Shown piece by piece: positions 7,159 to 14,701 of a DNA stretch of 34,112 nucleotides. Position numbers and translations under genes: made by a program. How positions within the stretch are numbered: position 1 is the first letter of the stretch; each line of letters begins with the position of its first letter. The notes below the pieces were generated by a model. It was not told the origin of the DNA. It did not search any database and worked only from the letters and a program-made list of their open reading frames with translations. This DNA comes from Erysipelotrichaceae bacterium. Its GTDB lineage: Bacteria > Bacillota_I > Bacilli_A > Erysipelotrichales > Erysipelotrichaceae. The stretch lies in the NCBI GenBank assembly GCA_003446295.1, contig DMBB01000149.1, forward strand, positions 1 through 34,112. The letters are read 5' to 3'.

Positions 7159-8370
7159 ATGTTCCGGAAAACCGATGAAGTCAAGGTGCTCCGTGATCCG
7201 GTGCATGGATATATTCATGTGGATTATGAAGCAGTATGGCAGTGCATCAACTCTGCCTGGTTTCAGAGACTGCGCAGGATCAGACAGCTGGGCGGCGCCT
7301 ACATGGTCTACCATACCGCAGACCATACCAGGTTCGGCCACTCACTGGGCGTTTATGAGATCGTCAGGAGGATGGTGACCGAGGTCCCGGATATTTCAAA
7401 CGCTCTGACAGAACGTGAAAAGCTGACAGTGATGCTGGCGGGACTGATGCATGATATCGGACACGGACCGTATTCGCATGCGTTTGAGAAGGTCTCCGGC
7501 ACATCTCACGAGGAATATACATGCCGCATCATCGAAGAGGATCCGGAGATCCGCGGCATTCTGGAAAACACTGCAGAAGGCATGGCAAAAGAAGTGGCTG
7601 ATGTGATCCGTCACAAATCCGCAAATCCGATCCTTCCGCAGCTTGTTTCCTCACAGCTGGATGCCGACCGTATGGACTATCTGCTGAGGGATGCTTATTT
7701 TACCGGCACGACATACGGAGCGTTTGATATCGAGCGCATTCTCAGAATACTGCGTGTCAGCGATGGACGGATCGTAGTCAAGGAAAGCGGCACATATGCC
7801 GTGGAAAACTACATCATGTCCAGATACCATATGTACTGGCAGGTGTACTATCATCCGACTGCGCGCTGCTATGAGCTGATGCTGAGGGAATTGTTCGTCA
7901 GGCTCCGCGATCTGGATAAGATGGGCAGGTGGCCTGAAACGCTTCCTGAATTCAGACCGCTTGTACAGAAAAAGAAGCTTTCTCTGGAACAGTATTTTGC
8001 CCTGGATGAATATGCGTGCGGGTATGGATTCGCAATGCTGACAAAGGCAGAAGATCCTGTTGTCAGGGATCTGGCACTGCGTCTGACAAACAGACGTCTG
8101 TACCAGTATTGTGAAAACACCCCGAAAGGCAACAAAGCGATCCGGGCAAAACTGAAAGCCGCAGGCTATGACCTGAAATATTATTTCCTGAAGGATGAAG
8201 TGGACCAGCGTCCATATATTCCGTACAGCGGAAAACGATCAGGAGGGATCTGGGTGCGCATGCATACCGGGGAGATCCTGGAGCTGTCTTCTGCCAGCAA
8301 CATCGTCAATTCCCTGGTGAATGGTCCTGCAGGAAGCGACAACCGTGTATACTTTCCTGAAATCGATTGA
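7159..8370 (+). CDS. HD-domain phosphohydrolase (YwfO/SAMHD1-like dNTPase family)
   Basis: 403-residue cytosolic metal-dependent phosphohydrolase. HD motifs: HTRFGHSLGV with His61, LMHDIGHGPYSH with His98-Asp99, and a distal Asp in SSQLDADRMDYLLRD (about residue 168). The opening RDPVHGYI and the sequence RDAYFTGTTYG match the group that includes B. subtilis YwfO and, more distantly, SAMHD1. Members typically remove triphosphate from dNTPs, sometimes allosterically. Exact substrate preference is not readable. It lies three bases after ispF and was probably transcribed with it; no functional link is obvious. A structured region and terminator follow. Confidence 0.9.
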   Translation: MFRKTDEVKVLRDPVHGYIHVDYEAVWQCINSAWFQRLRRIRQLGGAYMVYHTADHTRFGHSLGVYEIVRRMVTEVPDISNALTEREKLTVMLAGLMHDIGHGPYSHAFEKVSGTSHEEYTCRIIEEDPEIRGILENTAEGMAKEVADVIRHKSANPILPQLVSSQLDADRMDYLLRDAYFTGTTYGAFDIERILRILRVSDGRIVVKESGTYAVENYIMSRYHMYWQVYYHPTARCYELMLRELFVRLRDLDKMGRWPETLPEFRPLVQKKKLSLEQYFALDEYACGYGFAMLTKAEDPVVRDLALRLTNRRLYQYCENTPKGNKAIRAKLKAAGYDLKYYFLKDEVDQRPYIPYSGKRSGGIWVRMHTGEILELSSASNIVNSLVNGPAGSDNRVYFPEID

Positions 8371-8381
8371 CGCTCTGCAGC

Positions 8382-8433
8382 GTTTCAGCTTCGGATCACG
8401 CTACGGTTTAATAACCTGTACCGTGACTGAAAC
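8382..8433. other. Strong unassigned stem-loop
   Basis: Twelve bases after the HD gene stop. Nested pairing: GTTTCAG with CTGAAAC, then TCACG with CGTGA, TAC with GTA, GGTT with AACC, closing on a TAAT tetraloop. The left arm carries a 7-base bulge (CTTCGGA). There is no T-run, so it is not a standard intrinsic terminator. It could be a 3'UTR stabiliser, a small RNA or a protein-binding site. No known family recognised. Confidence 0.55.
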
Positions 8434-8466
8434 AGCAGAAAGCACACGATCTGACTGAATATACAG

Positions 8467-8494
8467 AAAGAGATGGACTGACTCCATCTCTTTT
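8467..8494. terminator. Bidirectional intrinsic terminator
   Basis: 11-bp perfect stem AAAGAGATGGA/TCCATCTCTTT with a 5-base loop, ending in TTTT on the plus strand, between two convergent genes. It likely ends the ispF-HD transcript and, on the other strand, the hydrolase transcript. Confidence 0.75.
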
Positions 8495-8573
8495 GCGTTC
8501 AGACAAGTCTGATATTGATCCTTTGCTGAAACAGAAATATTCATGCAGGATCAGAATGTCTTTGCAGTTCTGA

Positions 8574-9269
8574 TCATTCGGGATCAGTCAGGAAATCCGC
8601 GCATCCTGCATGATATACACGAATAGGGGTGCCGAATCTGCTGTTTTCTTCGGTAAACGGCAGGGAACGGTCCAGGACTTTTCCGGAAGCCTCGTAAAGT
8701 TCATCAATGAGAGCAGGGCTCACAGGCACAGTGCCGTGACACGGATAGATCTCATCAAAATCGTTCCGGTAAGCATCGAGCCGCTTCAGACTGAGCCGGT
8801 AGGCGTGCATTTCCCGCTGAACGCCGAACATGAAGATACGTCCATCCTGGATCGGATCACCGCTGAACAGAGCACGGTATTTCCTGTCCAGAACCGCGAT
8901 GCTGCCAGGCGTATGTCCGGGAAGTGAGATCACTTCCAGATCACGGTGTCCGAGGCTGATGATATCGCCGTGATAGACCGGCTGTATCTGTCCGCTGCTC
9001 TTCTGGGTGTTGTAGAAGTTGGAAGCCTCTGCCGGATCCATATAGAACCATTCGAACTCATGATTACCGCCGATATGGTCCCGGTCCGCATGCGTGTTCA
9101 TCAGCACGAGGGGAAGGTCGGTCAAGGATGCCGCAAGACCTCTGATATTTTCAGTGTGCATACCGCTGTCCAGAAGCAGCGCTGTTTCATCTCCGCAGAG
9201 CAGGTAGAAATACACGCCTCCTTCGTCGAATATCCAGGTCTGTTCGTTGAGCTTTCTGATCTCGGTCAT
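8574..9269 (-). CDS. Metallo-beta-lactamase-fold hydrolase
   Basis: 231 residues with the MBL fold. The metal motif reads THADRDHIGG: His60-x-Asp62-x-Asp64-His65, the HxDxDH variant of HxHxDH. Next come GHTPGS with His119, FSGDPIQDG with Asp138 and YPCHGT with His178. Such enzymes are glyoxalase II-like hydrolases of thioesters, phosphodiesters or lactones; the substrate is unknown. No signal peptide, so cytosolic. Start ATG (9269) has an ideal AAGGAGGAATT site. Single gene behind a strong promoter, divergent from the DUF1934-argS unit. Confidence 0.9.
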   Translation of the reverse strand: MTEIRKLNEQTWIFDEGGVYFYLLCGDETALLLDSGMHTENIRGLAASLTDLPLVLMNTHADRDHIGGNHEFEWFYMDPAEASNFYNTQKSSGQIQPVYHGDIISLGHRDLEVISLPGHTPGSIAVLDRKYRALFSGDPIQDGRIFMFGVQREMHAYRLSLKRLDAYRNDFDEIYPCHGTVPVSPALIDELYEASGKVLDRSLPFTEENSRFGTPIRVYHAGCADFLTDPE

Positions 9270-9301
9270 AATTCCTCCTTAACATGAAAGTCCTGCAAAC
9301 A

Positions 9302-9330
9302 AATATAATGGAAGGGTACGGAGCAGTCAA
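9302..9330 (-). promoter_or_regulatory. Promoter of the MBL-fold hydrolase gene
   Basis: On the minus strand: TTGACT (9330-9325), 17-base spacer, TATATT (9307-9302), followed by the AAGGAGG site and ATG. Near-consensus sigma-A promoter. Confidence 0.8.
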
Positions 9331-9429
9331 TTGACCAGCCCGATCGGTCTTTTTTGGAATGATCCTGACAGTCTTCAATGGTTCGCTGACTTAAATAAGT
9401 AAAAGTAAAAATATGCAGGCATGTAGTTA

Positions 9430-9457
9430 TTGACAAGATGTAACCCTTTTGTATAAT
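9430..9457 (+). promoter_or_regulatory. Consensus sigma-A promoter for DUF1934-argS-rpoE
   Basis: Perfect TTGACA (9430-9435) and perfect TATAAT (9452-9457) with a 16-base spacer, 13 bases before the start codon at 9471. This should be a strong constitutive promoter for the following operon. Confidence 0.9.
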
Positions 9458-9470
9458 TTAGCAGGTAAAT

Positions 9471-9854
9471 ATGCTGATCCACATTTCGCTGACACAATTA
9501 GATATGCTGGAAGGCAAAGAAACACTTCTGGCAGACGGAACGGGAGATCTGAAAGGCGACAGACTTGTTTATCGCGAACTGGAAGCTCCCGGATATCTTC
9601 ATGAAGTGACATTCACTGACCGTGAGATCGTCCTGAAGCGAAAAGCGGAGATCACAAGTATTACAAAACTGACACCGATGCGTCCGTCGGAGAGTGTGGT
9701 TGAAAGCCCTTTCGGGGTAATGAGACTCGAAACAAGGCTGAACAGCTGGCTTAAAAACGATGACTGCTGGAGTGTTGAATATCAGGTGCTGAGCGGCAGT
9801 GATATCGTCCTGCATCAGCGTCTGACCTGGAACATCAAAGGAGCTGCAGAATGA
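9471..9854 (+). CDS. DUF1934 (YwiB-like) beta-barrel protein
   Basis: 127 residues matching DUF1934, a calycin-like beta-barrel family typically encoded beside argS in Bacillota (B. subtilis YwiB). The pattern LVYREL....VTFTDREIVLKRKAEITSITKLTPMRPSESVV with conserved SPFGVMRLET fits the family. Biochemical role unknown. Start ATG follows AGCAGG; its 3' end overlaps argS by four bases, so it is translationally coupled to arginyl-tRNA synthetase. The tight coupling is the main functional clue. Confidence 0.85.
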   Translation: MLIHISLTQLDMLEGKETLLADGTGDLKGDRLVYRELEAPGYLHEVTFTDREIVLKRKAEITSITKLTPMRPSESVVESPFGVMRLETRLNSWLKNDDCWSVEYQVLSGSDIVLHQRLTWNIKGAAE

Positions 9855-11497
9855 GTGAATTGGAAGAAAAACTGAAAAAGGAGTTTGCCGGTGCTGCTTC
9901 AAAAGCTTTGGGTATGGATATCAGGCCCGAGGAAGTAGAACTGAGTCTTTCAAGAGATAAGGCACATGGAGATTATGCTGCGAATACAGCAATGAAGTTC
10001 GCAAAGCGCGCGGGCATGAAGCCCAGAGACGCTGCCGCAAAGATCGTTGAGATCTTTGACTGCAGTGCTGTAGGCGCTGAACGTATCGAGATCGCCGGCC
10101 CCGGTTTCATGAATGTGTTTATGAAAGAGGATTCTCTGTCAGCTGTGATCACAAAAGTACTCAAAGAAGGAGATCGTTTCGGCTGCTCTGATGCAGGCAA
10201 AGGAACAAAGATCAACGTTGAATATGTATCCGCCAATCCGACCGGTGACCTTCATCCCGGACATGCGCGCGGCGCGGCAATGGGTGATTCCATTACCCGT
10301 CTGCTGAAGATGTCCGGATATGACGTAACACGTGAGTATTATGTCAACGATGCAGGCAACCAGATCAATAACATGGCACGTTCACTGCAGGCAAGATATC
10401 TGCAGGAATGCGGCAAGGACGCAGAAGTTCCTGAAGACGGCTATCACGGTTCAGACCTGATCGATATTGCAAAACGCATCAGGAATGAGATCGGTGATCA
10501 GTATCGGGATACAGACCTCGAAGAGAGCTATCCGTTCTTCCGTGCCTATGGTCTGAAAGCAGAACTTGAGAAGCTTCAGGCTGACCTGAAAGAATTCCGC
10601 GTTGAGTTCGATGTATGGACAAGTGAGCAGGATATCAGAAACAGAGGTCTCGTTCAGAAAGCTCTGGATACGCTGGCTGCAGAAGGCCGTACATATACGC
10701 AGGATGGAGCTTTGTGGCTGCGCACAACGGACTTCGGTGATGATAAGGACAGAGTTCTTGTGAAGAGCGATGGAAGCTATACATATTTCACACCTGACAT
10801 TGCCTATCATCTGGACAAGCTGGACAGAGGTTATGATCAGCTGGTGGATCTGTTCGGCGCAGATCATCATGGCTATATTGCACGTCTGAAAGCAGCAATC
10901 CAGGCATTGGGATATGAACCTGATAAACTGAATGTAGATATCATTCAGATGGCAAGAATGATCAAGGACGGCGAGGAATTCAAACTGTCCAAGCGTTCCG
11001 GAAAAGCAGTAGCTCTGCGTGACCTGCTGGATGAAGCAGGCGTTGACGCAGTCAGATATTACTTTGCGTCCAGAGCCGGAGATACACAGATGGATTTCGA
11101 TCTGGATATGGCAGTCAAGCAGTCCAACGACAACCCTGTGTATTATGCCCAGTATGCACATGCAAGGATGTGCTCCGTCATGGAAAAGGCAGGAGACATC
11201 AAACCGGCAGAAACATTTGATCTGCTCACTACGGAAAAAGAAAAGACCTTGATGAAGCAGATGGGTGAATTTGAAAAAACAGTGGCAGATGCTGCAGCTG
11301 CCAGAACACCGCATAAGATGGTCAACTACATTGCCCGTTTCGCACAGGCATTCCATAGTTTCTACAACGACAGTAAAGTCATAGATCCGCAGAACCCTGA
11401 ACTGTCAGCTCAGCGCCTTGCATTGGTCAATGCGTGTGAGATCACATTAAAGAATGCGCTTGACAGTATTGGTGTCAGCGCGCCGGTGCATATGTAA
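9851..11497 (+). CDS. argS: Arginyl-tRNA synthetase
   Basis: 548 residues, full-length class I synthetase charging tRNA-Arg. Domains in order: N-terminal Arg-tRNA-synt additional domain (about 1-90); catalytic Rossmann fold with VEYVSANPTGDLHPGHARGA, where HPGH (135-138) is the HIGH signature; KLSKRSG (about 378-384), the KMSKS equivalent; DALR anticodon-binding helix bundle in the last 120 residues. The YVNDAGNQI segment is typical of ArgRS. Second gene of the DUF1934-argS-rpoE unit, with the start overlapping the preceding stop. Confidence 0.97.
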   Translation: MSELEEKLKKEFAGAASKALGMDIRPEEVELSLSRDKAHGDYAANTAMKFAKRAGMKPRDAAAKIVEIFDCSAVGAERIEIAGPGFMNVFMKEDSLSAVITKVLKEGDRFGCSDAGKGTKINVEYVSANPTGDLHPGHARGAAMGDSITRLLKMSGYDVTREYYVNDAGNQINNMARSLQARYLQECGKDAEVPEDGYHGSDLIDIAKRIRNEIGDQYRDTDLEESYPFFRAYGLKAELEKLQADLKEFRVEFDVWTSEQDIRNRGLVQKALDTLAAEGRTYTQDGALWLRTTDFGDDKDRVLVKSDGSYTYFTPDIAYHLDKLDRGYDQLVDLFGADHHGYIARLKAAIQALGYEPDKLNVDIIQMARMIKDGEEFKLSKRSGKAVALRDLLDEAGVDAVRYYFASRAGDTQMDFDLDMAVKQSNDNPVYYAQYAHARMCSVMEKAGDIKPAETFDLLTTEKEKTLMKQMGEFEKTVADAAAARTPHKMVNYIARFAQAFHSFYNDSKVIDPQNPELSAQRLALVNACEITLKNALDSIGVSAPVHM

Positions 11498-11515
11498 GGA
11501 GAAACATTATCTACT

Positions 11516-11851
11516 ATGACAAAAGCAACAAAGACTGATGTAGCCTACAGCATCCTTTCTGAGGCGGGCAGTGAACTGCCTTTTTCCGAGATCTGGAATA
11601 AAGTCGCTGAAATCCTTGAGATTCCTGAAGACAAAAGGAGCCGTAAAAAGGCCAGTTTCTATTCTGAGCTGATGCTTGATTCGAGGTTCGCATCTCTGAA
11701 AGGAAATGTCTGGGATCTGAGATCACGCAGAAAGTTTGAAGAAGTGCATGCAGTCACTGATGTTGACGATGAGGATGAAGAAGAAGTCGAAGAAACAAGT
11801 GACGAAGATGAACTTGATCTGCCTCGCGGAGAGGAACAGTATTTATTATGA
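11516..11851 (+). CDS. rpoE: RNA polymerase delta subunit
   Basis: 111 residues. The N-terminal HARE-HTH fold (about 1-75: DVAYSILSEAGSELPFSEIWNKV, then FYSELMLDSRFASLKGNVWDLR) is followed by a strongly acidic tail (DVDDEDEEEVEETSDEDELD). That is the layout of Bacillota delta, which raises RNA polymerase recycling and promoter selectivity. The tail is shorter than in B. subtilis. TAAGGAG lies somewhat far (about 15 bases) before the ATG. A terminator starts within two bases of the stop. Confidence 0.93.
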   Translation: MTKATKTDVAYSILSEAGSELPFSEIWNKVAEILEIPEDKRSRKKASFYSELMLDSRFASLKGNVWDLRSRRKFEEVHAVTDVDDEDEEEVEETSDEDELDLPRGEEQYLL

Positions 11852-11852
11852 C

Positions 11853-11879
11853 AGCCCGGGTGACAGCATCCGGGTTTTC
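11853..11879 (+). terminator. Intrinsic terminator after rpoE
   Basis: Stem AGCCCGG/CCGGGTT (one G-T pair) with a 10-base loop, then TTTTCATTTT. Ends the DUF1934-argS-rpoE operon. Confidence 0.7.
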
Positions 11880-11966
11880 ATTTTGTATATAGGAAAAATT
11901 ATTGCAAATATGTTATTTTCCAAAAACCGGAAAGGTTGTATTTTTAAGACATCGGAGATACATGAT

Positions 11967-12686
11967 ATGAGTTACGAATATACTGATCTGATCATTGAAA
12001 CGATGCGTAAAGCTGAAGAAAAAAATCATGATGCACTGGAGACTTTGATCCGTGAGATGATGCGGACGGTTGAAGAAGACAAGCTGATCCATACATTCGG
12101 GACCGGTCACGGTCATATGATCGGTATGGAACTGTTTGACAGGGCAGGCGGACTGGCCAATGTTGACTGCATCCTGGACAATGCGGTGCTCCTGTCGCAG
12201 GGCGCCAGGCGTTCAAGCGAGATCGAACGCGTGAGCGGAGTCAGCGATATTATTTATGATACCTATCATATTGAACCTGGGGATATTATGATCATCAGCT
12301 CCAACTCGGGCAGAAACGCAATGCCGATCGAGATGGCGATGCGCTGCAAGAAGGAAGGGATCTTCACGGCAGCGATCACCAATGTCGAACAGTCAAAGAA
12401 AACTGTCAGCAGACATGCGAGCGGAAAGAAGCTTTATGAATGCGTTGACCTTGTGATCGACAACTGCTGCCCCGGAGGAGATGCCCTGCTGGAATATGAC
12501 GGGATCATGACAGGCCCTGCTACAAGCATTGTCGGGATGAACCTGGTCAATATCGCTGCGACTGAGACGATCAAAAGATGCCTTGAAAAAGGTATCCGCC
12601 CGTATGTGTTCCAGTCACAGAATATCGACGGCTACAACAATGAAGAGGTTATCAGGAAATTCCTGCACAGGATCCGCCATATCTGA
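11967..12686 (+). CDS. SIS-domain phosphosugar-binding protein (UPF0309-like)
   Basis: 239-residue cytosolic SIS (sugar isomerase) domain protein. Signatures: HTFGTGHGHMIGMELFDRAGGL (N-terminal binding loop), PGDIMIISSNSGRNAMPIEMA (the SNSG phosphosugar loop), TNVEQSKKTVSRHASGKKLYE and VIDNCCPGGDALLE. This pattern matches the UPF0309/SIS_2 group, thought to bind or isomerise amino-sugar phosphates; no activity is fixed. The frame is open far upstream through rpoE, but the start at ATG 11967 is preceded by CGGAG and gives the family N terminus. It precedes an EIIA and a glycosylasparaginase, suggesting amino-sugar handling (inference). Confidence 0.87.
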   Translation: MSYEYTDLIIETMRKAEEKNHDALETLIREMMRTVEEDKLIHTFGTGHGHMIGMELFDRAGGLANVDCILDNAVLLSQGARRSSEIERVSGVSDIIYDTYHIEPGDIMIISSNSGRNAMPIEMAMRCKKEGIFTAAITNVEQSKKTVSRHASGKKLYECVDLVIDNCCPGGDALLEYDGIMTGPATSIVGMNLVNIAATETIKRCLEKGIRPYVFQSQNIDGYNNEEVIRKFLHRIRHI

Positions 12687-12726
12687 TTTTCCTTGAATGA
12701 TACCACAATCAATGAAATAGAGCGCC

Positions 12727-12755
12727 TGTACAGACGGTTATAATTAGAATGTAAT
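12727..12755 (+). promoter_or_regulatory. Candidate promoter for the EIIA gene
   Basis: Two overlapping possibilities: TGTACA-17-TGTAAT (12727-12755), or a perfect TATAAT at 12739-12744 lacking a good -35. The start codon is at 12775 after a GGGAGGAG site. Confidence 0.45.
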
Positions 12756-12774
12756 CTGTGGGAGGAGAAAAACG

Positions 12775-13185
12775 ATGAGAAAAATTCTGCTGATCAGTCA
12801 TTTTGGTCTTGCCGGCGGCATGCTGAGTACAATGTCTTATTTCGGGATCGGCGGTGACAACTGCACTGCGATCAATGCATATGAAAATGACCTGGATCCG
12901 AAGGGAGAACTTGAAAAGTTCTGGGCCGGCGTCAATGATGAAGACCAGGTACTGATCTTCACGGATATTATGGGCGGGAGTGTCAATCAGCTTGTCACAC
13001 CGTGCATTTCAAGACCGAATACATATGTGTTTGCAGGCATGAACTTCCCGATGCTGATAACGGCAGCCACGCTTCCTGAAGATGCAACGGAAGAAGAGAT
13101 CCGTCATGTGGCGGCAGAAGCCAAAAACGGTGTTGTCCTGATGAATGACTTTGCATTCAGCGCAGGCGGCGACGAAGACGAATAA
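12775..13185 (+). CDS. Stand-alone PTS mannose-family EIIA component
   Basis: 136 residues with the EIIA-Man fold. The opening RKILLISHFGLAGGML places His9 at the phosphorylation site, matching the family's SHG signature, and FTDIMGGSVNQL corresponds to the DLxGGSPxN motif. EIIA accepts phosphate from HPr and passes it to EIIB. No EIIB, EIIC or EIID gene is visible in the window, so this copy may be regulatory or serve a distant permease. The acidic C-terminal tail GGDEDE is short. GGGAGGAG precedes the start. A weak hairpin follows, then a 39-codon ORF. Confidence 0.88.
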   Translation: MRKILLISHFGLAGGMLSTMSYFGIGGDNCTAINAYENDLDPKGELEKFWAGVNDEDQVLIFTDIMGGSVNQLVTPCISRPNTYVFAGMNFPMLITAATLPEDATEEEIRHVAAEAKNGVVLMNDFAFSAGGDEDE

Positions 13186-13194
13186 TGAAAATTT

Positions 13195-13225
13195 TGGCCG
13201 GTTTTTCATGACCGGTCATTAATTT
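13195..13225 (+). terminator. Weak intrinsic terminator after EIIA
   Basis: Stem TGGCCGGT/ACCGGTCA (one G-T pair) with an 8-base loop, followed by only a short T-rich run (TTAATTTG). Confidence 0.5.
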
Positions 13226-13267
13226 GTGAAATATGCCCGATTCACTGACAAGAATATATTTCAAGCA

Positions 13268-13296
13268 TTGTATTATAAAAAAAATAATTTTATGAT
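13268..13296 (+). promoter_or_regulatory. Candidate promoter for the 39-codon ORF
   Basis: In a very AT-rich stretch: TTGTAT, 17-base spacer of mostly A/T, TATGAT (13291-13296). The start codon at 13318 has GGAGG. The -35 is poor. Confidence 0.35.
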
Positions 13297-13317
13297 TTTG
13301 ATTGTGTGGAGGACGGG

Positions 13318-13437
13318 ATGATGGAAAACAAGGTCGAAGAAGAAAAAACAGAAAACGAAAAGCAGTCAGAAGTTCATTCAAAATCTCTCTCACTCGAAGA
13401 AATCGACGAAGTCATGCGGGAAATCCGCTTCAGATAA
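13318..13437 (+). CDS. Small charged protein of 39 residues, unknown function
   Basis: A short reading frame opening with two consecutive ATG codons, directly behind a good GTGGAGGAC site and ending in TAA. The product is highly charged: an E/K-rich first half (ENKVEEEKTENEKQ) and a second half resembling an amphipathic helix (SLSLEEIDEVMREIRFR). No family recognised. It is followed six bases later by a strong terminator. Position between the orphan EIIA and the glycosylasparaginase gene suggests either a short regulatory protein or a translated leader. The good ribosome binding site and the ORF-terminator spacing are the main support. Confidence 0.6.
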   Translation: MMENKVEEEKTENEKQSEVHSKSLSLEEIDEVMREIRFR

Positions 13438-13444
13438 ACAGCAT

Positions 13445-13472
13445 ATCCGGTATTTACTGCCGGATTTTTTTA
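13445..13472 (+). terminator. Intrinsic terminator between the small ORF and the glycosylasparaginase gene
   Basis: Stem ATCCGG/CCGGAT, 9-base loop, then a run of seven T residues. Only 28 bases separate it from the next start codon, so it may act as an attenuator for that gene. Confidence 0.75.
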
Positions 13473-13499
13473 TTGGGGACCAATATTGCAGGAGGATAT

Positions 13500-14420
13500 A
13501 TGTGGGTGATCGCAGCGACCTGGTGCATGGCACTGGACGGAGTCAGAAAAGCAGCAGAAATGCTGAAAAACGGTGCTGAAGGAGCAGATGCACTGGAAGC
13601 CCTGATCACGGATGTGGAAAACAATCCGGGATTTACATCGGTAGGATACGGAGGACTGCCTGACCGTGACGGAAATGTCAGGCTGGATGCCGGATTTATG
13701 GACGGCACGAGCTTGAATACAGGTGCTGTCATGAGCATATCCGGATTTGCATCACCGTTCCGTATTGCCAGAAGCCTGAGCAGAAATGAGCTGAATAACG
13801 TACTGGCAGGAAGCGGTGCAGAGGCTTATGCGGCGGAACATGGTTTTGAACAGAAGGACATGCGTACGGAGCTTTCGCTCAGCAGATGGACACAGGCAGT
13901 TCAGCAGACACAACAGGCGTACCGCGGACATGACACGGTCGGCGCACTGGTGCTGGATATGTCCGGGAACATTTATGCCGGAACCTCCACATCCGGACTG
14001 TTTATGAAACTTCCCGGAAGAGTCGGCGACTCTCCGCTGACAGGCAGCGGCTTTTACGCGGATTCCGAAGCCGGTGCAGCTGCCGCAACAGGACTCGGAG
14101 AAGATCTGATGAAAGGGTGCATTTCATATGAGACCGTACGCCTGATGAAGGAAGGACACACGGCTCAGGAAGCATGTGAGCTGGCTGTGAAAAACCTTGA
14201 CAGCAGGCTGAAGAAAGCCAGGGGAAGCGCAGGGGATCTCAGCGTAATCGCTGTTTCAAAGAACGGAGACTGCGGTGCTTTCAGCAACATCAGTGAGTTT
14301 TCTTTTGTGACAGCATCGGATATGCAGGATCCCTGTGTGTATCTTGCAAAGGAAGAAGGAAACGTGCCGGCTGACCCCGCATGGATCAGGGCATACATGG
14401 AACGCCATCACCAGTTCTGA
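13500..14420 (+). CDS. Glycosylasparaginase-like Ntn hydrolase (asparaginase_2 family)
   Basis: 306 residues. This N-terminal-nucleophile hydrolase group includes N4-(beta-N-acetylglucosaminyl)-L-asparaginase and isoaspartyl peptidases, which self-cleave before a threonine that becomes the nucleophile. Here the cleavage site is GHDTVGAL with Thr146. The beta-subunit motifs follow: AGTSTSGLFMK, PGRVGDSPLTGSGFYAD and GAAAATGLGEDLM. In the alpha half SVGYGGLPDRDGNVRLDAG matches glycosylasparaginases better than plant-type asparaginases. No signal peptide, so intracellular substrate (GlcNAc-Asn released from glycopeptides) is inferred. Start ATG 13500 follows AGGAGG; the frame is open upstream but only because it overlaps the small ORF region. 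Confidence 0.92.
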   Translation: MWVIAATWCMALDGVRKAAEMLKNGAEGADALEALITDVENNPGFTSVGYGGLPDRDGNVRLDAGFMDGTSLNTGAVMSISGFASPFRIARSLSRNELNNVLAGSGAEAYAAEHGFEQKDMRTELSLSRWTQAVQQTQQAYRGHDTVGALVLDMSGNIYAGTSTSGLFMKLPGRVGDSPLTGSGFYADSEAGAAAATGLGEDLMKGCISYETVRLMKEGHTAQEACELAVKNLDSRLKKARGSAGDLSVIAVSKNGDCGAFSNISEFSFVTASDMQDPCVYLAKEEGNVPADPAWIRAYMERHHQF

Positions 14421-14701
14421 GCCCTGAATATAATGTGCTTGAAATGACTTCGGAAATCATGTAAATTCACATTGTAAAAGTGCGGATATGACAAGTATTC
14501 CGCGAAAATGAATCGAATATCAAAGGTAAAACGGACGACGAGTGTATAAATGCAATTTTCTACCGAGATATACTCCTGGTTCGTTTTTCTTTTACAGAAG
14601 GAGGGATTATTCAAAACAGCAAAAATGCACATTGAATCTGTTGGATGCGATCGTATGCTAATTTTTCTTTAATGATAGTTTAATGGAGGTTAATACCCGT
14701 A
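14421..14701. other. Intergenic, AT-rich, no gene supported
   Basis: About 280 bases between the glycosylasparaginase and recombinase genes. It holds a GAAGGAGGG sequence at 14597-14605 that looks like a ribosome binding site but has no start codon at a usable distance; the nearest ATG (14625) opens a 15-codon frame 19 bases away. No clear terminator follows the upstream gene. A recombinase promoter lies at the right end. Confidence 0.5.
14632..14659 (+). promoter_or_regulatory. Candidate promoter for the serine recombinase
   Basis: TTGAAT (14632-14637), 16-base spacer, TATGCT (14654-14659), about 42 bases before ATG 14702, which has GGAGG at 14685-14689. Confidence 0.45.

Noticed and set aside
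9331..9356. GACC...GGTC followed by TTTTTT as a terminator
   Set aside because: Only a four-base stem, and no plus-strand gene ends before it; it lies upstream of divergent promoters.
10451..11356. Long minus-strand open frame (301 codons) opposite argS
   Set aside because: Shadow of argS; composition biased to Cys/Ile/Phe, no start signals.
14408..14632. Minus-strand 74-codon frame overlapping the glycosylasparaginase end
   Set aside because: No ribosome binding site, composition of AT-rich noncoding DNA, overlaps a solid gene end.
14597..14672. GAAGGAGGG followed by a 15-codon ATG frame before the recombinase
   Set aside because: The start lies 19 bases from the putative ribosome binding site, beyond a usable distance, and the peptide shows nothing recognisable.
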